From an uncultured Prevotella sp. (lineage in GTDB: Bacteria > Bacteroidota > Bacteroidia > Bacteroidales > Bacteroidaceae): a stretch of 64,000 nt of DNA. The stretch is from assembly GCA_900320905.1 (NCBI GenBank), contig ONTZ01000006.1, positions 30,120 to 94,119 of the forward strand, written 5' to 3'. Shown piece after piece: positions 25,222-34,782 of this stretch. The notes beneath the pieces were generated by a model that saw nothing but the letters and a program-made list of their open reading frames with translations, did not search any database and had not been told where the DNA came from. Both the position numbers and the translations under genes were made by a program. Each line of letters starts with the position of its first letter. The stretch's first letter is position 1.

Positions 25222-26343
25222 ATGATTCCATTCAATAAGCCATACTGCTCAGGACGTGAACTGAGTTATATTCAGGAAGTCTGCCACTCGACAACGATGT
25301 CGGGCAATGGCGATTTTACGAAACTGTGCCACGGATTCTTTGAGAAACGCTACGGTTTCCGCAAGTGTCTGCTCACGACCTCGGGTACGGATGCGCTGGA
25401 GATGTGTGCCATGCTGTGTCGTCTGCAGCCTGGCGACGAGGTCATCGTGCCTTCCTATACCTTCGTGTCGTCTGCCATTGCCTTCCTGCGTGAGGGGGCT
25501 GCCATCCGTTTTGCCGATAGTGGGGCCGATAATCCGAATTTGACAGTAGAGAGCATCCGTCCGTTGATTAACGAAAAGACTCGTGTGATCGTTGTCGTCC
25601 ACTATGCTGGTGTGGCCTGCGACATGGATGCCATCATGGCTCTGGCAGAAGAGCACCATCTTTTAGTTGTAGAAGATGCGGCTCATGCCGTGGACTCGTA
25701 TTACAAAGACCGTCCCCTTGGGGGCATCGGCCATCTGGCGGCCTTCTCTTTCCATGAGACGAAGAACATTAACTGCGGAGAGGGAGGCATGCTGGTTGTC
25801 AATGACGAGCGGTTCATCAGCCGTGCAGAGATTATATGGGAAAAGGGCACAAACCGTGCGGAGTTCTATCGTGGGATGGTGAATAAATACGGCTGGTGCG
25901 ACCTGGGATCTTCTTTCCTGCCGTCTGAGTTGAATGCCGCTTTCTTATGGGCGCAACTGGAGCAGATGGGTGACATCCAGGCTAAGCGTCGTCATATCTG
26001 GGAACGTTACGATGAGGCTTTAAGAGGTCATCTGCATGCTGAAATCAGCCTGCCTTCGATTCCTGACTATGCCACAAATAATTACCATATGTATTACCTG
26101 CTCTGCCCATCGCTTGAGGTGAGAACCCGTCTGATGAACTATCTTAAGAACAAGGGTGTGCAGGCCACTTTCCATTATCTCCCATTGCATTCAAGTGTTT
26201 ATTACAAGGACAAGCATGACGGAAGGCCGTTGCCAAATTGCGACAGGTATGCCGATACTTTGGTTCGCTTGCCGCTGTTCTATGAAATGACAGATGAGGA
26301 GATAGATACGGTCAATAAACTACTACTTGGGTTTAAGGGGTAA
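25222..26343 (+). CDS. rffA: dTDP-4-amino-4,6-dideoxygalactose transaminase
   Basis: 373 residues, DegT/DnrJ/EryC1 family. PLP lysine Lys181 in FHETKNINCGEGG, plus TSGTDALEM and EDAAHAVDS. RffA/WecE converts dTDP-4-keto-6-deoxyglucose to dTDP-4-amino-4,6-dideoxygalactose with glutamate as amino donor, supplying an amino sugar for surface glycans. The dTDP-glucose genes for its substrate are not in the window. It is part of the same rightward operon as the GT2. Confidence 0.85.
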   Translation: MIPFNKPYCSGRELSYIQEVCHSTTMSGNGDFTKLCHGFFEKRYGFRKCLLTTSGTDALEMCAMLCRLQPGDEVIVPSYTFVSSAIAFLREGAAIRFADSGADNPNLTVESIRPLINEKTRVIVVVHYAGVACDMDAIMALAEEHHLLVVEDAAHAVDSYYKDRPLGGIGHLAAFSFHETKNINCGEGGMLVVNDERFISRAEIIWEKGTNRAEFYRGMVNKYGWCDLGSSFLPSELNAAFLWAQLEQMGDIQAKRRHIWERYDEALRGHLHAEISLPSIPDYATNNYHMYYLLCPSLEVRTRLMNYLKNKGVQATFHYLPLHSSVYYKDKHDGRPLPNCDRYADTLVRLPLFYEMTDEEIDTVNKLLLGFKG

Positions 26344-26356
26344 TACGCTGTCAGTC

Positions 26357-28249
26357 ATGAAGAAAATTGTCAATGCCATCAGATGGTTTTTTTCTAATCA
26401 TACCTGTGTGTTCTGGTTGGGAATGGCTATCGTCTTGTTGGCAACGACATTGGAGGTTGTACGTGGACGTAACACTAATTACTTCGATTATCAGGACTCT
26501 ACCCGTATGTTTTGGGAGGGACTCAGTCCATATAATCTGGAGTATGCCCAAGCGCATGGCATCTATTTTCTCTATTCTCCTGTGTTCAGTGTGATCTTTG
26601 CTCCGATATTCTTATCGCCCTGGTGGCTGGGACCGTATCTCTGGAATATTGGCAACTACAGCCTGTTCTCACTGGCAATCCAAAAGTTACCTCATCAGTT
26701 TGACAAATATAAGCATTGGATATTCCTGTTCTTGTTTTCCGTCATCCTGCAAACGGTTTTCTGCTATCAGCATAACATTATCGTTGCCTACATCTATATC
26801 TTCGCCTTTATCCTATTAGAGCGTGGAAAGGGCTTCTGGGCTGTTTTCCTCATCATGCTCTCAGCCACTACCAAGGTTTACGGCGTTGCAGAACTGGCTA
26901 TTCTCCTTTGTTATCCTAAAATGTGGCGGAACTTCGGATATGCTATCCTGTGTGGCGCCTTTTTCCTGCTGTTACCAGCCATTAATACCTCCTTCGACAA
27001 TCCTTTCATGTTATATCAGGAGATGTTCGACATGATAGCAAGTCACCATAGTGATTCGGATTTTGTCGGTATTCTCTTTGCCAGGGGACTTAAGCCCTTC
27101 TTGCTGCCCAACTATCGCATCGTACAAGTCATCTTATTTATACTCTTAGGCATAGCATTCTTTGTGCGCTATAAACGATGGCATCAACTTGAATTCCGTG
27201 TGCAGGCATTAGCAGTGCTGACGGGTTTCATGATATTGTTCAGTGATTGCCCGGAAACCCATACCTATATTATTGCGTTTCCTTTCTATGCGATGGCATT
27301 CTGGTTGCGTCAGGAGCGTAATTGGATTGACTGGACACTCTTCTGGTCGCTTGTCGTTAACTTCTGCATCCTGCCTACGGATGTGCTTTGTCCTGTATGG
27401 CTGCATGAGTATATCCATGAGACGTTCTGGCTTGATGTCTACACCTATTTCTTATGTTGGCTGCGTATCATCTGGTGGGCTGTAGGACCGGAAGAAAAGG
27501 TAATGATTCCTAAAAAGGCGATGACAGTATTGTTGGCTCTCCTGATACCGATGGCGATACAGGCACAGAATAACAAGACTTTTAAGGTGAAGGGCGTTTC
27601 CTTTAAGATGGTTTATGTGGAGGGTGGCTCCTTCTCTATGGGTGCTTTCCCCAATGACAAGGAGGCCGATGCTGATGAGGTGCGCCATCAGGTAAGACTG
27701 AATAGTTTCTATATGGGTGAGACGGAGGTGACACAGGCTTTGTGGGAGGCCGTGATGCCAAAGAACCGTTCAAAGAACAAGTCGCCTCAGCATCCTGTAG
27801 AATACGTGACCTACGACATGTGTAAGGAGTTCATCTCCAGACTGAACTCAATGAGTGGCCTGCACTTCCGTTTGCCTTCTGAGGCAGAATGGGAATATGC
27901 AGCAAGAGGTGGCAACAAGTCGAAGGGGTATTTGTATTCAGGCAGTAACAATATTGCCGAGGTGGCAAATTACCTCAAGGATCCCAATCATGCAGCCCAT
28001 CAGCCTGTCGCTCAGTTAAAACCTAATGAACTGGGTCTTTATGATATGTCTGGCAATGTCTGGGAATGGTGCGAGGACTGGTATCGGAAGACACCACAAA
28101 GCAAACCTTCAAGCAATTTCTATGTCATACGAGGCGGGGCCTATGATTGTGATCCCAAATATTGCAGGGTAAGCAATCGCTTTATGTACGATCAGCGCCG
28201 ACGTTTCAGGCATGTGGGCTTCCGTCTTGCTTTGTCTGCAAGAGAATAA
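26357..28249 (+). CDS. Fusion: GT87/DUF2029-like membrane glycosyltransferase plus FGE-sulfatase (SUMF1) domain
   Basis: 630 residues from ATG 26357 (a longer frame would start at TTG inside rffA). Residues 1-382 carry about ten membrane spans in the style of GT87/DUF2029 glycosyltransferases. Residues 383-404 (MIPKKAMTVLLALLIPMAIQ) look like a free signal peptide, and 405-630 is a formylglycine-generating-enzyme domain (GGSFSMG, RLPSEAEWEYAARGG, GNVWEWCEDW, VGFRLA). The Cys pair Cys598-x4-Cys603 matches the catalytic pair of true FGE. At the joint, GGTAATG contains TAA in the next frame overlapping ATG 27503, so two ancestral genes may have been fused by an indel. ATG 27503 could still give a separate exported protein. 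Confidence 0.7.
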   Translation: MKKIVNAIRWFFSNHTCVFWLGMAIVLLATTLEVVRGRNTNYFDYQDSTRMFWEGLSPYNLEYAQAHGIYFLYSPVFSVIFAPIFLSPWWLGPYLWNIGNYSLFSLAIQKLPHQFDKYKHWIFLFLFSVILQTVFCYQHNIIVAYIYIFAFILLERGKGFWAVFLIMLSATTKVYGVAELAILLCYPKMWRNFGYAILCGAFFLLLPAINTSFDNPFMLYQEMFDMIASHHSDSDFVGILFARGLKPFLLPNYRIVQVILFILLGIAFFVRYKRWHQLEFRVQALAVLTGFMILFSDCPETHTYIIAFPFYAMAFWLRQERNWIDWTLFWSLVVNFCILPTDVLCPVWLHEYIHETFWLDVYTYFLCWLRIIWWAVGPEEKVMIPKKAMTVLLALLIPMAIQAQNNKTFKVKGVSFKMVYVEGGSFSMGAFPNDKEADADEVRHQVRLNSFYMGETEVTQALWEAVMPKNRSKNKSPQHPVEYVTYDMCKEFISRLNSMSGLHFRLPSEAEWEYAARGGNKSKGYLYSGSNNIAEVANYLKDPNHAAHQPVAQLKPNELGLYDMSGNVWEWCEDWYRKTPQSKPSSNFYVIRGGAYDCDPKYCRVSNRFMYDQRRRFRHVGFRLALSARE

Positions 28250-28253
28250 CTAA

Positions 28254-29099
28254 CTATTTCTTCTGGTTTTGTCGCATATAGTCAGGGAAGGTCAGCGACC
28301 AGCGTGAGCCTTTCCATTTGCGTACTAATGTGTCGTAGTCGGCCAGATGCTTATATGACAGACGTTTCTGCAACCAGGGGCGACACTCCTTTTCTTTTAC
28401 GAAATTGCCATAGAGTTCAAACTCCGAGAATCCAGCATGGCAACTGCGGTCATAACTGTTGAGAATTGTTTGAATCCAAGGGAGACCAGATCGTTGGCTG
28501 ATAGCCTTGTGTAATGACTCTATCTGTCCCTTGTCGAAAAGCATCTTGTGGTCTACGTATGACAACTGATGCAGTTCCAGTCCTGGCAGTATTTGATGGA
28601 TATTGTCGTAATAGGGCTGGTGTTCTTCATAACTCATATAGAAGACCGTCTTTCCTTCTTGAGTAAGAAAAACGTGTGGGCGAATCAAAACGTGGTCTGC
28701 ATCTATGCACAGATAATGTTGGCATGTCCCCACCTTGCCACTGAGTTTGATGAATTGCTGAAACAGCCATCCGCTACGATTGATGGTCTTGCCGTCCGGA
28801 AGATGTATCTCAAGGCCCAAGTCTTTGGGGCCGAACCCTAAGACAGTACCTTCGTCAACGAACTGCAGTCCTCTCTCCTCACAGAAACTGATAATCTCCT
28901 GCTGAGGGGGAGCCACAATATAAATATCCTTTATTGGATGCTGTACCTGATGGCGTACGCCTTCCAGACACAGGGGTAGGATATGCAGGTCCTTGGCGAT
29001 GATGGGGATCACCACGTCGATAGGCTCCTTGGCTGGTTCTAGTTTTGGAAAACTGCGCCAGGCAAATAGCCGATATCTGATTTTTCGTTTCTGAGACAT
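28254..29099 (-). CDS. DUF6492 family protein (glycosyltransferase-like)
   Basis: 281 residues. N-terminal IDVVIPIIAKDLHILPLCLEG and a YLCIDADHVLI metal-site-like motif suggest a GT-A fold of the DUF6492 group. It is the last gene of the phosphonate-glycan operon, 9 bases after the GT11 gene, and probably transfers a sugar in the same glycan. It converges with the fusion gene. Confidence 0.65.
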   Translation of the reverse strand: MSQKRKIRYRLFAWRSFPKLEPAKEPIDVVIPIIAKDLHILPLCLEGVRHQVQHPIKDIYIVAPPQQEIISFCEERGLQFVDEGTVLGFGPKDLGLEIHLPDGKTINRSGWLFQQFIKLSGKVGTCQHYLCIDADHVLIRPHVFLTQEGKTVFYMSYEEHQPYYDNIHQILPGLELHQLSYVDHKMLFDKGQIESLHKAISQRSGLPWIQTILNSYDRSCHAGFSEFELYGNFVKEKECRPWLQKRLSYKHLADYDTLVRKWKGSRWSLTFPDYMRQNQKK

Positions 29100-29108
29100 A
29101 TCTTGAGT

Positions 29109-29951
29109 TTATAAGATTCTTCTGAACCAGTAATCAAAGCGTTGGAAGGCTTCTGTGGTCATAGCCGTTTCGTCGCTGCTATCCATTCTGTAGAGCGGGA
29201 TGTCGCGATACATAGCCGCAACAAGCGAGAAGGTACTTGGTGGACCTATCAGGAAATCGCATTCGGAAAGCATGAAAAGATCTTCTGGCGCATTGCCGTG
29301 AAGATGATGAATGTGTACAGTCGGACACAGACGTTGGTAGGTCTCTTCCGATACAGCAGGATCATTGGTGGACAGATAGACGTGAATGTCCTCATTCTGA
29401 TGTATTGCGGCGAACCTGTTGATATGGCTCGCATAGGTATCGTCATCGAAGAGAAACTTGCCATCCTGCCAATCTGCATAGTCACCCCTGCGGATGTGGA
29501 CACCGAGACGGATGGTGGACGGTGGAAGGTGGGGCGAGGCGGTTTTTTCTGCCTCCTGCATCTTTGTCCTGACAGGCTCTGTGTATTCATCGTCAATGGT
29601 GAACAGATCACAGATGTCCTTGCGGTACTTCAGGAACAGGTCATAGAATCGGACATTCCAACCACTGACCACGATATGCTTGTGGCGTAGCATCTTCTTT
29701 TCCAGTGCATCACGGTCACAGTCACTGTGCTTGAAACTGGCCGTTGGCAAAAGTTTCAGCGCTGCCAGATATTTTGCAAATAGGTACCATCCGAAGCCTG
29801 TCAGGTTGGTGTGGCAGATATGGAAGTACTGGTACTTATAACTGAAGCGCATGGAGATAACCTTGCGTCCATGCTCCCTGCCCCAGGCATACACGTGGGC
29901 ATACTGCAACAGGTTGTTGCACATCTGACTTTTATCTCTGGCGAATATCAT
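29109..29951 (-). CDS. GT11 alpha-1,2-fucosyltransferase-like
   Basis: 280 residues with the GVHIRRGDYADW motif of GDP-fucose-dependent fucosyltransferases near residue 150 and C-terminal FLIGPPSTFSLVAAMY. It would add fucose or a related deoxysugar to the surface glycan. It overlaps the GT90 gene by 4 bases. Confidence 0.75.
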   Translation of the reverse strand: MIFARDKSQMCNNLLQYAHVYAWGREHGRKVISMRFSYKYQYFHICHTNLTGFGWYLFAKYLAALKLLPTASFKHSDCDRDALEKKMLRHKHIVVSGWNVRFYDLFLKYRKDICDLFTIDDEYTEPVRTKMQEAEKTASPHLPPSTIRLGVHIRRGDYADWQDGKFLFDDDTYASHINRFAAIHQNEDIHVYLSTNDPAVSEETYQRLCPTVHIHHLHGNAPEDLFMLSECDFLIGPPSTFSLVAAMYRDIPLYRMDSSDETAMTTEAFQRFDYWFRRIL

Positions 29952-30946
29952 AACTCAACCTTGTTAGTGATTTCAAAATACTTCTTCAGCACCAGGAGGG
30001 ATATCAGTTTCTCGCGCTCCTTGTCGCGGAACTGGTCGACGTATTCGTGCGCATGCTTAATGATGGCTTCTGCCTCTTCTGGATGGTCAATATAGTATTG
30101 CAGGCGTTCTTCAAGATTGGAGAAATCATCGTTCACCTCTATGTAATGATAGTTTGGCTTGAGTGTTCCTTCCATGAACCAGGTCTCACAGGTGAGACGG
30201 GGCGTAACGGCAATACTGTTCGACGACATGACCCACTTCAGGTTTGAGGCTACGTCGTTGCCCTCAAGCGACATTACAAACTTATAATCAAGGTGCTCGC
30301 CAATGGTCATTTTTTCAGCTTGCCATTCAGGATGATCATCCCATCTGTTGGTGGAGGCTGCATCAACAAGGGGAGACTGTCCATTGGCAAAATGTTCCAT
30401 AAAAAGAGTCCTGTTTTCTTTCTGTTCTCCAAGATCTCCACGAAAGATGGCAACATTCTTCTTCTCACGCCATGTTTTCTTATCGTCAACGAAAAGGAAA
30501 TGACGGACTTTATCGAGTTTTAGTATCACCGAGTTCTGATTATCATCGCCAAGAGGACGACTCTTGATGATGGTTGGTAATGGCAACAAGGTTGTGATGT
30601 CTCCATGGCGCAGTACCCACTTTAGTTTGCCACTGAAATAATGTGCTATCTCCATCGCATCGAAGTAGTAGGTTTTCTGGTTCGTCATGGGCTGCTTGTT
30701 CAGTGTCACTGCCTTCTCGTTCCACAATGTCTGGTCAATCGGTGAACTCGTAGTGAGTTTGTTGTAATAATCAACTCGTGATATGATATAGTCTTTGTCT
30801 GAGCGGCTGTTAAACTTAGCAAGTTGTGATTTTAATTGTATTCGCCAGAACCACTTAGGAGTAATCTTGCACAGATAACTCTTTAGATAGTATGCAAACT
30901 TGCAATTCTTTCCATTGTTTAGCAGATAATATAACTTACGATTCAT
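29948..30946 (-). CDS. GT90 (CAP10-like) glycosyltransferase
   Basis: 332 residues with GT90 features: FRGDLGEQKENR, KFVMSLEGNDVASNLKWVMSSNS and ETWFMEG. The family includes capsule and LPS xylosyl/glucosyltransferases. It starts 2 bases after licD and overlaps the GT11 gene; same operon. Confidence 0.75.
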   Translation of the reverse strand: MNRKLYYLLNNGKNCKFAYYLKSYLCKITPKWFWRIQLKSQLAKFNSRSDKDYIISRVDYYNKLTTSSPIDQTLWNEKAVTLNKQPMTNQKTYYFDAMEIAHYFSGKLKWVLRHGDITTLLPLPTIIKSRPLGDDNQNSVILKLDKVRHFLFVDDKKTWREKKNVAIFRGDLGEQKENRTLFMEHFANGQSPLVDAASTNRWDDHPEWQAEKMTIGEHLDYKFVMSLEGNDVASNLKWVMSSNSIAVTPRLTCETWFMEGTLKPNYHYIEVNDDFSNLEERLQYYIDHPEEAEAIIKHAHEYVDQFRDKEREKLISLLVLKKYFEITNKVEL

Positions 30947-30948
30947 GG

Positions 30949-31779
30949 TTACCTTATGAATGACCTGTTATCAGAATAATCCTTGTAAGGAAGATGATAG
31001 TCGAGATACTGGAAATTGTGGGTATGCTGATGTTCCTGTTTGGGTATGACCATATAATCGCCATAAGTGTAAGTGAGGTAGTCGTGAGCATGTTCTACTC
31101 CCATCACCTCTTTCCCTTCGAAGAGTACTGGCGTTGGCAAACCATACATATTCTTTGGCATCACACCACGGTGTCCATCATCGAAATTCACAGTCATAGA
31201 GGATTGCTCGTAGTTATATTTACTCATGATGCGCTTAATCTTCTGCTGTAACTTGGTACGGGAATATAGTTTACGACAGAGCAGGGGAATCCACGAACTT
31301 GGTCCATGACCATGCTTGTAGGGATCGCGATGCAGGAAATACAAAACCTTTTTGTAGTACTCATAGCGAGTCAACTGTATCTCCTGAAGCAACTTACTGT
31401 CAGGCATACCGTCAATAGGAAACACGTCGATATAGAGCCCACCAATATAGTCTATATGCATACGCTCTATCAGTGTGGTGGTGTTATCCTGAATCTTGCC
31501 AAAGGGGAATGGATAATCATTGTCATTCTCTGCACAGATGGCTTCCAAATGACCGGGAAGCCACTCCTTGGCATGTTGCATGAAACGTTCATAATCAGGG
31601 CGAGGCATGCAGACGTCGACATCATCGTCCCAAGGAATGAAACCGCCATGGCGGATGGCTCCCAACATGGTACCGTCGCAGATATAGCAGCGGATGTTGT
31701 GCTCACGACATACGCGATCGACATCTATAAGAATGGGCAGGATGTGCTGTTGGAGTTCCTTTATACTATATGCTGGCAT
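30949..31779 (-). CDS. LicD family phosphotransferase
   Basis: 276 residues: IRCYICDGTMLGAIRHGGFIPWDDDVDV (described in pieces: CDGTMLGA, GGFIPWDDD) is the LicD signature. LicD enzymes move phosphocholine or a similar group from a CDP carrier to a sugar. Lying 3 bases after pntC in an aminoethylphosphonate operon, it most likely attaches 2-aminoethylphosphonate from its CMP ester to the glycan. Confidence 0.82.
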   Translation of the reverse strand: MPAYSIKELQQHILPILIDVDRVCREHNIRCYICDGTMLGAIRHGGFIPWDDDVDVCMPRPDYERFMQHAKEWLPGHLEAICAENDNDYPFPFGKIQDNTTTLIERMHIDYIGGLYIDVFPIDGMPDSKLLQEIQLTRYEYYKKVLYFLHRDPYKHGHGPSSWIPLLCRKLYSRTKLQQKIKRIMSKYNYEQSSMTVNFDDGHRGVMPKNMYGLPTPVLFEGKEVMGVEHAHDYLTYTYGDYMVIPKQEHQHTHNFQYLDYHLPYKDYSDNRSFIR

Positions 31780-31782
31780 ACA

Positions 31783-32514
31783 CTATATTCTTTTAATGAT
31801 ATTTTTTTCTGCATATTCAAGGTCTTGCTCGTCGTCAATCTCATACCAGGCCAGTCCTTCTTCACAAAGCACATAGACAGGGCTTACTGTCTGCGACATG
31901 TGTAGTAACTGGTACTCATAGCCTAACTTGTGGTTCTCGGCAATCTTGTTTTCGTAATCATTAGCCATTTTTGTAAAGAATGGGGCAGACAACTTATGAA
32001 TACCTACCAATTCTCCTTTGGCATCCAGTTCTTCTTTGTGGACGGAGCATCGGGTTAAAACGTGGTTGCTGTCACATTCCACATAGTATTGGTCTTGGAA
32101 CTTGGTGACAGGTGTTATCAGCATGACATCTGGTTGAACGCAGTCCAACAAAGCCTCAATGGCACGATGTTCGAAAATCAAGTCACTTTCGAGTAAGAGG
32201 AAATCTTCGTCAGGAGCCAATGCTGTTCGACAGCAATACAGGGTATACATGCTGTTTGTATCAGCATAGATAGGATTCTCAACACATTCTATTTGAGGAA
32301 AGCGTTTCTCTAACTCCCGATAGGCTTCCTGATGATAGCCCACACCGATAATAATGCGCTTCATACCACAATCTATCAAGGTCTGCACAGAACGTTCAAT
32401 CATAGGAACACCTCCAACCTCAATAAAGCCTTTGGGCATATCGTCTGTCTTATGGCCGAATCTGGTACCCATACCTGCTGCCATAATGACTGCTGTCGTT
32501 ACTTTCTCAGGCAT
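31783..32514 (-). CDS. pntC: Probable 2-aminoethylphosphonate cytidylyltransferase (PntC-type)
   Basis: 243 residues with nucleotide-binding MAAGMGTRFGHKTDDMPKG, ENPIYADTNSMYTL and the metal-site LLESD, all typical of LicC/PntC enzymes. PntC activates 2-aminoethylphosphonate with CTP. It overlaps phnW by 8 bases and precedes licD, which strongly supports this substrate. No aminotransferase is fused to it. Confidence 0.75.
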   Translation of the reverse strand: MPEKVTTAVIMAAGMGTRFGHKTDDMPKGFIEVGGVPMIERSVQTLIDCGMKRIIIGVGYHQEAYRELEKRFPQIECVENPIYADTNSMYTLYCCRTALAPDEDFLLLESDLIFEHRAIEALLDCVQPDVMLITPVTKFQDQYYVECDSNHVLTRCSVHKEELDAKGELVGIHKLSAPFFTKMANDYENKIAENHKLGYEYQLLHMSQTVSPVYVLCEEGLAWYEIDDEQDLEYAEKNIIKRI

Positions 32515-33646
32515 GATAGACCGGCTTAATATTGTAGTAGTTCAACGCTTCTTTCAGCACGACAAAGAAATCTTCAATATCCGTCACGTCAATAGCCCCC
32601 AATGCACAAAGACGGAAGGTGTTGGTAGTAGAGATCTTTCCCGGATAGATGGTAAATCCACGTTCATAACAGTAATCGTGTACATGCTCAAAACTCCAGT
32701 TAGGATCATCTGGATACTTGACTGAAACCACAAGTCCAGACTCTATGTTCTTATCAATCACTGTCTGGAATCCTAACTCATCGAGTCCCTGATGAATGGC
32801 ATCGTAGACTCTGCGATGGCGAGCAAACTTGGCCACTTCTCCTTCTGCAAAATATTCCTTCAGAGCCTGGATGGTGGCATAGATGGTCTGAACAGGAGGC
32901 GTGAAATGCATCTCGCCCGTCTTTTCGAAGTATTCGTACTGAAGGTAGAGATTGCAATAGTAAGAACGGGTAGGGTAGTTCTTAGAAGCCTTGATGATGT
33001 CTTCTCGCCCAATGATAAAAGATAGTCCAGACATGGCCATCAGGCCTTTTTGCGCTGAGGCCATACAGAAATCGACGTTATCCTTGACCACATCCAGGGG
33101 AATCATGCCCAGCGTAGAAGTGGTGTCGGTAATGAAGATAGCGCCATACTGGTGAGCCAATGCGCCTATCTCGCGGATGGGGTTCAGAACACCTGTTCCT
33201 GTTTCATGGTGGCAACAATAAACCACGGCCACATCAGGATTATCCTGAAGAACCTGCTCTACTTTAGCCAGGTCGGGCTGTTTATAGACACTTGACTGGA
33301 GGTTGATATGGGGAATGTGATACATCTGGCATACTTCTACGGCACGAGTGTTGTAGGCACCATTGTTAACTACCAGTATCTTTTTACCTTCTGGTACAAG
33401 AGAGTTGATACAAATATCTATATTGATAGTCCCTGAACCACAAAACAGCACTGACGTGTATTGGTCCTCCGGAGCATGAACCACTTTCAGAAGGTCAGAG
33501 CGAAGTTGCTTCATCAGTCCAGCAAACTCCTGTTCACGTGGACAGATATCTGGTACTACCTGTGCCATCTTTACCGTGTCCGTTGTCGTGGCAGGCCCAG
33601 GATTGAGCAGTATGTTTCTTTTTATTTTGATTGATTCCATCTTCAT
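32507..33646 (-). CDS. phnW: 2-aminoethylphosphonate-pyruvate transaminase
   Basis: 379 residues, class V PLP enzyme: LLNPGPATTTDTVK, FCGSGT, TDTTSTLG and PLP lysine Lys200 in ASAQKG. It interconverts phosphonoacetaldehyde and 2-aminoethylphosphonate; in this biosynthetic context it runs toward the amine, third step after PepM and Ppd. It overlaps ppd by 4 bases. Confidence 0.85.
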   Translation of the reverse strand: MKMESIKIKRNILLNPGPATTTDTVKMAQVVPDICPREQEFAGLMKQLRSDLLKVVHAPEDQYTSVLFCGSGTINIDICINSLVPEGKKILVVNNGAYNTRAVEVCQMYHIPHINLQSSVYKQPDLAKVEQVLQDNPDVAVVYCCHHETGTGVLNPIREIGALAHQYGAIFITDTTSTLGMIPLDVVKDNVDFCMASAQKGLMAMSGLSFIIGREDIIKASKNYPTRSYYCNLYLQYEYFEKTGEMHFTPPVQTIYATIQALKEYFAEGEVAKFARHRRVYDAIHQGLDELGFQTVIDKNIESGLVVSVKYPDDPNWSFEHVHDYCYERGFTIYPGKISTTNTFRLCALGAIDVTDIEDFFVVLKEALNYYNIKPVYHA

Positions 33647-34782
33647 TTATTTAAAAAATCCATGAGAGCCTCTTTATTCTGTATGGGTGTGGTAGTGGGG
33701 CGTCCCAGATCCTTACGATTTCCTTTCTTTACCCGTATCTCTAATAAAATAGGACCATCAATGGTTTGGAGTGGGGAGTGAGGCGTGAGGCGTGAAAGTT
33801 CTTTTTCTAACTCTTCTTTCGTTGCTACACTAATGGCTGCCTTATAGCCTACGGCTTTTGCAACTGCGGGCAAATCAATCTTCAGTCCTACGGTAGGCTG
33901 TCCGCCAACGCTGTCGTGCGCTCCGTTATTGAATACCACGTGAATGTAGTTCTTAGGCGCTTTACTGGCAACAATAGCCATACTGCCCATATGCATGATG
34001 GCAGCACCATCACCATCAAAGCACCATACGTGACGGTCTTGTTTTTCCAACGCAATACCCAAGGCGATTTGTGAAGCATGTCCCATAGAGCCTACAGTTA
34101 GGAAATCACGTTCATGACCTTGCCCCTTTATGGTGCGATATTCAAAGAGTTCGCGACTAATCATGCCTGTCGTAGATACAATCACATCTTTCCCGTTGAT
34201 GGCAGAAGCAACAATCTGAATGGCTTCTTCACGCGAAAGCGTCAAACCGCTATCCATGGTGCTCTGCAGGGTATAGGCATCGAAAGTGTCTTTTTCAATA
34301 ATCAAGGCATAACATTCCTTGGTTTGCTGCATGAACTCAACAGCATTCTTGATTTGGATGCCTGCCTGGTCTTCTTCCTTAGAAAGAATGGTATACGAAA
34401 TCCCCATCGCTTCCAACAAGGATGTAGTTACCTTTCCCTGCTTCACATGTTGAGGCTCGTCGTGAACACCAGGCTTTCCTCGCCAGCCAATCACCAGAAG
34501 AACGGGTATGTTATAGACTTCTTTATCCACGAGGGAGGCTAATGGGTTGATAATATTGCCCTCTCCGGAATTTTGCATATAGACAACGGGTATTTGTGCT
34601 GTGGCAAGATAATGACCAGCGGCGATACCCATTGCCCCTCCTTCGTTGGCAGCGATGATATGATTCTGGGCATGATCAGTGACATAGGCACATAGATTCT
34701 TCAACAGAGAGTCTGGAACTCCTGTATAGAAGTTAATGCCATAAGATGCCAACTTCTGATAGAAAAAAGATGGACGTATCAT
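33643..34782 (-). CDS. ppd: Phosphonopyruvate decarboxylase
   Basis: 379 residues, ThDP-dependent. GVPDSLLKNL, the conserved Glu in AANEGGAMGIA, and the ThDP-Mg site FDGDGAAIMHMG. The start at 34782 shares one base with the pepM stop (TAATG); an upstream in-frame ATG at 34830 lies inside pepM. It converts phosphonopyruvate to phosphonoacetaldehyde, pulling the unfavourable PepM reaction forward. A short GAGGCGT tandem tract (33779-33797) encodes RLTPHSPLQ near the C-terminus. Confidence 0.85.
   Translation of the reverse strand: MIRPSFFYQKLASYGINFYTGVPDSLLKNLCAYVTDHAQNHIIAANEGGAMGIAAGHYLATAQIPVVYMQNSGEGNIINPLASLVDKEVYNIPVLLVIGWRGKPGVHDEPQHVKQGKVTTSLLEAMGISYTILSKEEDQAGIQIKNAVEFMQQTKECYALIIEKDTFDAYTLQSTMDSGLTLSREEAIQIVASAINGKDVIVSTTGMISRELFEYRTIKGQGHERDFLTVGSMGHASQIALGIALEKQDRHVWCFDGDGAAIMHMGSMAIVASKAPKNYIHVVFNNGAHDSVGGQPTVGLKIDLPAVAKAVGYKAAISVATKEELEKELSRLTPHSPLQTIDGPILLEIRVKKGNRKDLGRPTTTPIQNKEALMDFLNK

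Noticed and set aside
33779-33797. GAGGCGT tandem tract in ppd as a separate repeat family
   Set aside because: Only two units and no other copy seen in the window; mentioned in the ppd entry only.
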